A DNA stretch of 64,000 bases from Chersky-840 sp963838775. Lineage in GTDB: Bacteria; Actinomycetota; Acidimicrobiia; Acidimicrobiales; UBA8190. Shown in pieces: positions 59,527 to 64,000 of this stretch (position 1 is the stretch's first letter; every line of letters begins with the position of its first letter). Made by a program: the position numbers and the translations under genes. The stretch covers positions 1 through 64,000 of the forward strand of contig CAWISP010000039.1 in NCBI GenBank assembly GCA_963838775.1, in the 5' to 3' direction. The notes beneath the pieces are model-generated. The model was not told the origin of the DNA and made no database searches. It was given only the letters and a program-made list of their open reading frames with translations.

Positions 59527-60675
59527 ATGGCACCGTCCGCGGAGGATGCGGGGATCGCACCGCCACTGAGCGGCACGGTGGCCGCCGGCGGTGACGGGGT
59601 GGCTTCCGGCTCGGCATCCGTGAAGGATCTGCCCGGCCCGTCGGTAGTCCCCGGTGTCGCCATGCCGAGCCGTCCCGGTACGCCGGTCCTTCCCGTCGTC
59701 CCCTCGGCGGCGTCGCCCTCCGATATGCCATCGCGTCTGGCCCGGACCTTCGACGCCGTCGTGGCCAACGTGCGCAGCAGCTATGTGGGCAAGGACAGCA
59801 CCGTGCGCCTGGCGCTGTGCTGTCTCATGGCCGAGGGCCATCTCCTCGTCGAGGACCACCCCGGGGTGGGCAAGACGACTCTCGCCAAGGCCCTGGCTCG
59901 ATCGCTCGGCCTCACCTTCGGCCGGGTGCAGTTCACCGCCGACCTTCTCCCCGCCGACGTCACCGGCGCCATGGTCTTCGACCGCGACAGCGGGCAGATC
60001 GCCTTCCGACCCGGTCCCGTGTTCACCAACATCCTGTTGGCGGACGAGCTCAACCGAGCGTCGCCCAAAGCCCAGTCGGCGCTGCTGGAGTCCATGGAGG
60101 AGCACCAGGTCAGCGCGGACGGGGTGAGCCACCCGTTGCCGAAGCCGTTCATGGTGATCGCCACCCAGAACCCCTACGACGCGGCGGGCACGTTCCCACT
60201 CCCCCACAGCCAACGCGACCGCTTCCTGCTCCGTCTCAGCCTCGGCTACCCCGACCGGGCCGCCGAGGACGAATTGCTCGCCACCACACTCACCAGGCCC
60301 TCTCCCGATTCGTTGTCGGGAGTGGGTGGCCCCGAGTTCCTCCACGTCTTCGCCGACGCCGTGCTGCGCGCCCACGTGGCTCCCGAGGTGCGCGGCTATG
60401 TCCTGGACCTCATCGGTGAGACGCGGTCGCACCCCGACCTCACGGTGGGTGCGTCACCGCGGGCCACCCTGGCCGTGCTCCGGGCCGCGGGGGCGGTGGC
60501 GGTGTCCACCGGCCGCGACTTCGTGACACCCGACGACGTGAAGCTCGTGGCCGAGCCCGCCCTCGGGCACCGCGTCGTGGTCCATCCCGCCGCCGAGTTG
60601 GCCGGCGTCACGGCGTCGTCGACGATCGAGGAGATCCTGTCGCGCATCGTGGTACCCGTCGGCCGCACCCGGTAG
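59527..60675 (+). CDS. MoxR-family AAA+ ATPase
   Basis: A 382-residue MoxR ATPase. The first 65 residues are a Pro/Ser/Ala-rich leader. The AAA+ core has GHLLVEDHPGVGKTTLAKALA (Walker A), QFTADLLPADVTGAMVF, ILLADELNRASPKAQSALLESMEE (Walker B, MoxR signature) and VIATQNPYDAAGTFPLPHSQRDRF (sensor 1), then the lid domain. MoxR proteins are chaperone-type ATPases that work with DUF58 and transglutaminase-like partners. ATG at 59527 (leaderless); an in-frame ATG at 59458 exists but lies outside the promoter box. First gene of a three-gene operon with the next two. Confidence 0.93.
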   Translation: MAPSAEDAGIAPPLSGTVAAGGDGVASGSASVKDLPGPSVVPGVAMPSRPGTPVLPVVPSAASPSDMPSRLARTFDAVVANVRSSYVGKDSTVRLALCCLMAEGHLLVEDHPGVGKTTLAKALARSLGLTFGRVQFTADLLPADVTGAMVFDRDSGQIAFRPGPVFTNILLADELNRASPKAQSALLESMEEHQVSADGVSHPLPKPFMVIATQNPYDAAGTFPLPHSQRDRFLLRLSLGYPDRAAEDELLATTLTRPSPDSLSGVGGPEFLHVFADAVLRAHVAPEVRGYVLDLIGETRSHPDLTVGASPRATLAVLRAAGAVAVSTGRDFVTPDDVKLVAEPALGHRVVVHPAAELAGVTASSTIEEILSRIVVPVGRTR

Positions 60676-60722
60676 CGCATGCCGGCGAGTCCGAGCCGCC
60701 GCCGCGGCATCTGAGCCGGGCC

Positions 60723-61997
60723 GTGCTGTCGACCCGTGGGACGGTGCTGGCGGTGGGCACCGCCGGTGCCGCCATCGCGGGCCTCGCCTACGGCGTCGAG
60801 GAGTTCGTCTTCCTGGCGCTCGTGGTGGCGGTGCTGTTGCTGCTCGGCATCGTCACGGCGTGGTACCGACAGCGCGTGAGCCGACGGGGGTTGCACCTCA
60901 TGATGAAGGTCCCCGTCGCCGAGGTCACCGCCGCCCAATCCGCCGTCGTCGAGCTGACCGTGTCCAACGTCGGTCGCCGGCGCCTGCCTCCCCTGCTGGT
61001 GGAGGATCCTGGCGCCCACTGGTCGGTCTCCCACCCCGGCCTGGGCGAGAGCTCGGTGGCCGGGGCACGCCGAGCGACGCCCCCGCCGGCCCGGGGCCCC
61101 TCGGGCTTCACCGCGCTCGGACAGCGCTCCCCCTCGGCCGACTGGCTCGGCAATCCCGGGGGACGCCCCGACCGGCGCCAGCGGGCCCGCGACCGGCGGA
61201 CGGTATCGGGATCACGCCGGCTCCCCGACCTCGGTCCCGACGCGGCCGTGACCTTCTCGATCCCGGTCCCCACCGCCTCCCGTGGGCTGCTCACCCTGTC
61301 CGACCTGGGACTGTGGTGCGAAGATCCGTTCGGTCTCGTCGCCCGCCGGATCACCGTGGCGCCGCCCGCCCACGTCGTCGTCTACCCCGTGCCTGCCGAC
61401 ATCACCGCCGAACGACGTCCCGCCACCGCGCACCCCGGCGGGCGCGATCGGTCGCCGGCATCGGGCGCCACCAACGCGCTGTCGGGGGACGAGCTGAGCG
61501 GGCTGCGCCCCTACGCCCCGGGCGATCGCCTCACGCGGCTGCACTGGCCCTCCTTGGCGCGCACGGGGGAACTGGTCGTGCGCGAGTTCCTCGAACCCCA
61601 GGCGGGTTCGTTGGCGCTGCTCGTCGACCTCCGGCCCTCCGCCCACACCGGCGACTCCATTGAGAGGACGATCTCTCGCGCCGCCGGGTTCGGGATCGCC
61701 GCCTTGCAGAAGGGCCTGTCCGTAGAGCTGTGCACGAGTACGGGCGATCGCCTGGTGATCCCCCCCAACGCCTCGGGCCGCCAGACCATGTTGCGTGCCT
61801 TGGCTCTCCTCGGTGCGGCCAGCCCGCCCCCCGCCGTCGTACGTCGCTGGGGGAACCGACCGACCGGGGGCGCGGTGTGGGCGACGGGGAGCGTGCTCGG
61901 AGACGACGTGGTCCTCGTCACCACCCAGGCGGGGTCCGCCGAGAGCACCCTCCCCGACGCCATTCGCCGCCAGGCCGAAACGGTCCTCGTGCCATGA
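60723..61997 (+). CDS. DUF58-domain membrane protein
   Basis: A 424-residue protein. Two N-terminal membrane helices (AVGTAGAAIAGLAYGV, FVFLALVVAVLLLLGIV), a beta-rich part with GLLTLSDLGLWCEDPFGLVARR, and the DUF58 signature ALSGDELSGLRPYAPGDRLTRLHWPSLARTGELVVREF, then a VWA-like fold (SLALLVDLRPSAHTGDSIERTI). An Arg/Pro-rich insert of about 60 residues (about 115-165) interrupts the first half. Partner of the MoxR ATPase; GTG at 60723, 47 bp after MoxR, and its stop overlaps the next ATG (ATGA). Confidence 0.9.
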   Translation: MLSTRGTVLAVGTAGAAIAGLAYGVEEFVFLALVVAVLLLLGIVTAWYRQRVSRRGLHLMMKVPVAEVTAAQSAVVELTVSNVGRRRLPPLLVEDPGAHWSVSHPGLGESSVAGARRATPPPARGPSGFTALGQRSPSADWLGNPGGRPDRRQRARDRRTVSGSRRLPDLGPDAAVTFSIPVPTASRGLLTLSDLGLWCEDPFGLVARRITVAPPAHVVVYPVPADITAERRPATAHPGGRDRSPASGATNALSGDELSGLRPYAPGDRLTRLHWPSLARTGELVVREFLEPQAGSLALLVDLRPSAHTGDSIERTISRAAGFGIAALQKGLSVELCTSTGDRLVIPPNASGRQTMLRALALLGAASPPPAVVRRWGNRPTGGAVWATGSVLGDDVVLVTTQAGSAESTLPDAIRRQAETVLVP

Positions 61998-64000
61998 CGT
62001 CTCGAGAGCCCCGACTCGCCGTGGCCGGCACTGTTGCCCGCACCCGGGGCGGCACCGTTGCCCGTACGGGGGCCGCCGCACCCACGTCGCACGCGGTGGT
62101 AGCCCCGGAGGCGCACGCCGGACGCGCCATGCTCGCCATCGCGCCCGACCTGTGGCTCCTGGCGGTGTCGCTGGCGGCGGGGCTCGGCACGGCGCGCCTC
62201 ACCCAGGCCCCCGGTGCCGCGCACGTCGTGGGCCCCATCACCGCCACGGTCGTGGCGGGCCACCTGGGCGCCTCGGTGGCACGGCGCTTGCGCCTGTCGA
62301 TGGGTGTGGTCGTGATCGGTGGCGTGGTCGCCGTGGTTCTCGCCACCATCTGGGGCCAGCTGCTGTCGGCGACGCGCGACGGCATCCCGACCCTGCAGAC
62401 ATGGCGGACGTTGCTGTCGACGTTCGACACCGCTGGCAGCGTCATCCGGTCGCATCCCACCCCGGTGCCGGCCACGCCCGAGATCGTGTTGTGCATCGCC
62501 ACCGGGGCCGGGCTCGTGGCCGTGCTGTCCCGCTCTCTGTGGGCATGGCAGGAGGACCGCCGTGGCGGCGGCGCCGTGGCTCTGCTGCCCACATTCGGGC
62601 TGTTCTGTTACACGGCGCTGTTGAGCTCGCAGATCGACCGGCTCCCCGGCGTCGTCACCTACGTTGTGGCCGCCCTCGGCTTCGTGATCGTCGCCGACCG
62701 GGCCACCAGTGTCGGTACCCCGTCGCATGACCCGGCCGGCACCACGTCGAAAGGGCGGCGCCTGATGTCGGGAGTGGTCGCGTCGATGCCCGCCGTGCTG
62801 GTGGGGACCCTCGCCGTCGGCGTCCCCGTCGCCGCCAGCCCGGCCCTGGCGACGCTGAAGGTGAACGCCCTGCCCTTCCCGACCACACCCGGAGCCAAGA
62901 GCCTCGGCCTGGCCTTCGGCAACGGCACCGGCGGGTCCGGGGGCAGCGGGGGTGGCGCCAGTGCCAACCTGGGGACCACCGGGGTGCGCGCCATCGATCT
63001 TGTCGACAACCTGCAGGCGGTCCTCGTGAACCGCACCAGCGACGTCATGTTCGACGCCCAGACCCCGCTCCCCACCTACTGGCAGGTGGCGGTGCTCACC
63101 GACTTCGACGGCACGGCGTGGCAGCCCGACCCGACCACCGAGGCGGCCGCCCAGAGCTTCGCCCTGTCACCACAGAGCCAAGGGGTGCCGGGGCTGCCGG
63201 CGCTGCCCGAACCCCAGGCCACCAAGACCTTCCAGGCCCAGATCACCATCGGCGACCTGGAGAGCACGCTGCTTCCCCTGCCCCCGACCACGTATGCGGT
63301 CGACACCGATGCCGATCTCGTGCCGGGCTTCGGAGCCGTGCAGCCCGTGGAGGCGGCTCCCGGGCTGAGCTATGTGGCCACGGCCCGGGTCCCGGTCGAC
63401 CCCACCCAGCCGGCGGCCAAGGCGCGCTCCGGTCACAAGGTCACGCCCGACACCGCCACGACGGCGGCGGGCTCGAGTGCGGCGATCGGGGTGACGGCCT
63501 CGGACCTGGCGCCCTACCTGCAGCTTCCCCACGAGCCTGCCCCGGTCGTGGCGCTCGCCCATCAGATCGTTGCCGACGCCAAGGGCCCCGCCGCCCAGGC
63601 CGCCGCCCTGGCCCGGTGGTTCGACAGCGGCCGGTACCGCTACACGCTCTCCCCACCCGCGTCGCCGGGTCCCGACGCGCTCGAGACGTTCCTGTTCACC
63701 ACCCGGGCCGGGTTCTGCCAGCAGTTCGCGGCCGCCTACGGCGTCCTGGCCCGTATCGACGGCCTTCCCACCCGTGTGGCGGTGGGGTTCACGACCGGTG
63801 ACTCGGAGGGACACGGGCGCTATCAGATCACCGGCGCCGACGCCCACGTATGGCCCGAGGTGTATCTCGGCCCGGCCACGGGATGGACCTCGTACGAGCC
63901 GACCCCGGCGTCGTCGGGTGAGGCCACCGGCGTGGGCGTGAACTCGGGCTCGAAGGCCGGCACCCAGACCCCCGGGGCCAAGTCGACCCCCACGACGGCG
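61994..64000 (+). CDS. Transglutaminase-like (TgpA-type) membrane protein, partial
   Basis: An uninterrupted frame of 669 codons runs from ATG 61994 off the right edge. The N-terminal third has about six membrane helices (for example LWLLAVSLAAGLG, VVVIGGVVAVVLATIWG, LPTFGLFCYTALL). A long extracytoplasmic part follows. The transglutaminase core is at about residues 560-640: RAGFCQQFAAAYGVLARIDGLPTRVAVGF with the nucleophile Cys and GADAHVWPEVYLG with the catalytic His, and the Asp likely just beyond. Typical TgpA proteins have one more C-terminal membrane segment and DUF4129, which would lie outside the window. Start overlaps the DUF58 stop (ATGA). Confidence 0.92.
   Translation, partial: MTSREPRLAVAGTVARTRGGTVARTGAAAPTSHAVVAPEAHAGRAMLAIAPDLWLLAVSLAAGLGTARLTQAPGAAHVVGPITATVVAGHLGASVARRLRLSMGVVVIGGVVAVVLATIWGQLLSATRDGIPTLQTWRTLLSTFDTAGSVIRSHPTPVPATPEIVLCIATGAGLVAVLSRSLWAWQEDRRGGGAVALLPTFGLFCYTALLSSQIDRLPGVVTYVVAALGFVIVADRATSVGTPSHDPAGTTSKGRRLMSGVVASMPAVLVGTLAVGVPVAASPALATLKVNALPFPTTPGAKSLGLAFGNGTGGSGGSGGGASANLGTTGVRAIDLVDNLQAVLVNRTSDVMFDAQTPLPTYWQVAVLTDFDGTAWQPDPTTEAAAQSFALSPQSQGVPGLPALPEPQATKTFQAQITIGDLESTLLPLPPTTYAVDTDADLVPGFGAVQPVEAAPGLSYVATARVPVDPTQPAAKARSGHKVTPDTATTAAGSSAAIGVTASDLAPYLQLPHEPAPVVALAHQIVADAKGPAAQAAALARWFDSGRYRYTLSPPASPGPDALETFLFTTRAGFCQQFAAAYGVLARIDGLPTRVAVGFTTGDSEGHGRYQITGADAHVWPEVYLGPATGWTSYEPTPASSGEATGVGVNSGSKAGTQTPGAKSTPTTA

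Overview
The window is a high-GC, gene-dense stretch of chromosome from an actinobacterium. The class Acidimicrobiia is my best guess. The signs are GTG/TTG starts, TANNNT boxes 6-9 nt before many start codons (leaderless transcription), the N-terminal motif GWWLASDGKWYPP, GYW..DGGxFSFGDA repeat proteins, and a large set of steroid/acyl-CoA catabolism genes. There is one tRNA (Gln, CTG). I see no rRNA, CRISPR, insertion sequence or prophage.

Layout. 0-6 kb, minus strand: tRNA-Gln, a YdcF protein, gltX, an FdxD-like ferredoxin, and a tightly overlapping set of two thiolase-fold lipid-transfer proteins and two OB-fold (DUF35) partners, resembling the mycobacterial Rv3521-Rv3522-Rv3523 (ltp4-ltp3) locus. 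6-10 kb: a fused ArsR-SRPBCC regulator, an ABC exporter pair and a zinc alcohol dehydrogenase. 9.9-11.4 kb: two divergent TetR regulators, one clearly KstR-like. 11.4-22 kb: cyclase-family hydrolase, CBS protein, acetyltransferase, arsC remnant, D-aminoacylase-type amidohydrolase, aldehyde dehydrogenase diverging from a thiolase/OB-fold pair, nucleosidase, YhhN protein, two enoyl-CoA hydratases. 22-32.7 kb: mostly envelope or secreted proteins (RDD, CPBP protease, signal peptidase I, beta-helix/GYW-repeat protein, SIMPL protein), many with apparent frame breaks. 32.8-43.5 kb: F420-type oxidoreductase, two pairs of acyl-CoA dehydrogenases, an amidohydrolase, TANGO2 protein, a FadA6-like thiolase and a second zinc alcohol dehydrogenase. 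45.2-48.7 kb: echA20-ipdA-ipdB-ipdC, in the gene order used for steroid C/D-ring opening in Mycobacterium. 48.9-64 kb: acyltransferase, SDR, pntAA-pntAB-pntB transhydrogenase, PIN/TRAM protein, a CHAP-domain GYW-repeat hydrolase preceded by a 16-bp tandem array, and a MoxR-DUF58-transglutaminase operon running off the end.

How it fits together. The catabolic genes form a dispersed steroid (or steroid-like, bile acid or sterol) degradation network: ring-opening CoA transferase IpdAB, EchA20, IpdC, FadA6-like thiolase, paired FadE subunits, Ltp/DUF35 aldolase-type complexes and a ferredoxin. Two candidate control circuits can be read from the DNA. One is a KstR-like regulator with KstR-type sites before itself and before the OB-fold/Ltp operon. 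The other is a 15-bp palindrome, CTGAC-N5-GTCAG, found at five promoters of these catabolic genes and in the promoter of the second TetR gene, which is therefore the likely regulator. The second circuit is what I consider most likely to be undescribed.

Caution on sequence quality: 13 genes carry 23 apparent single-base frame breaks, all between 1.1 and 39.4 kb and 21 of them between 21 and 39.4 kb. The last 24 kb reads cleanly. Conserved protein sequence resumes immediately after each break, so I read most of them as sequence errors, not decayed genes.
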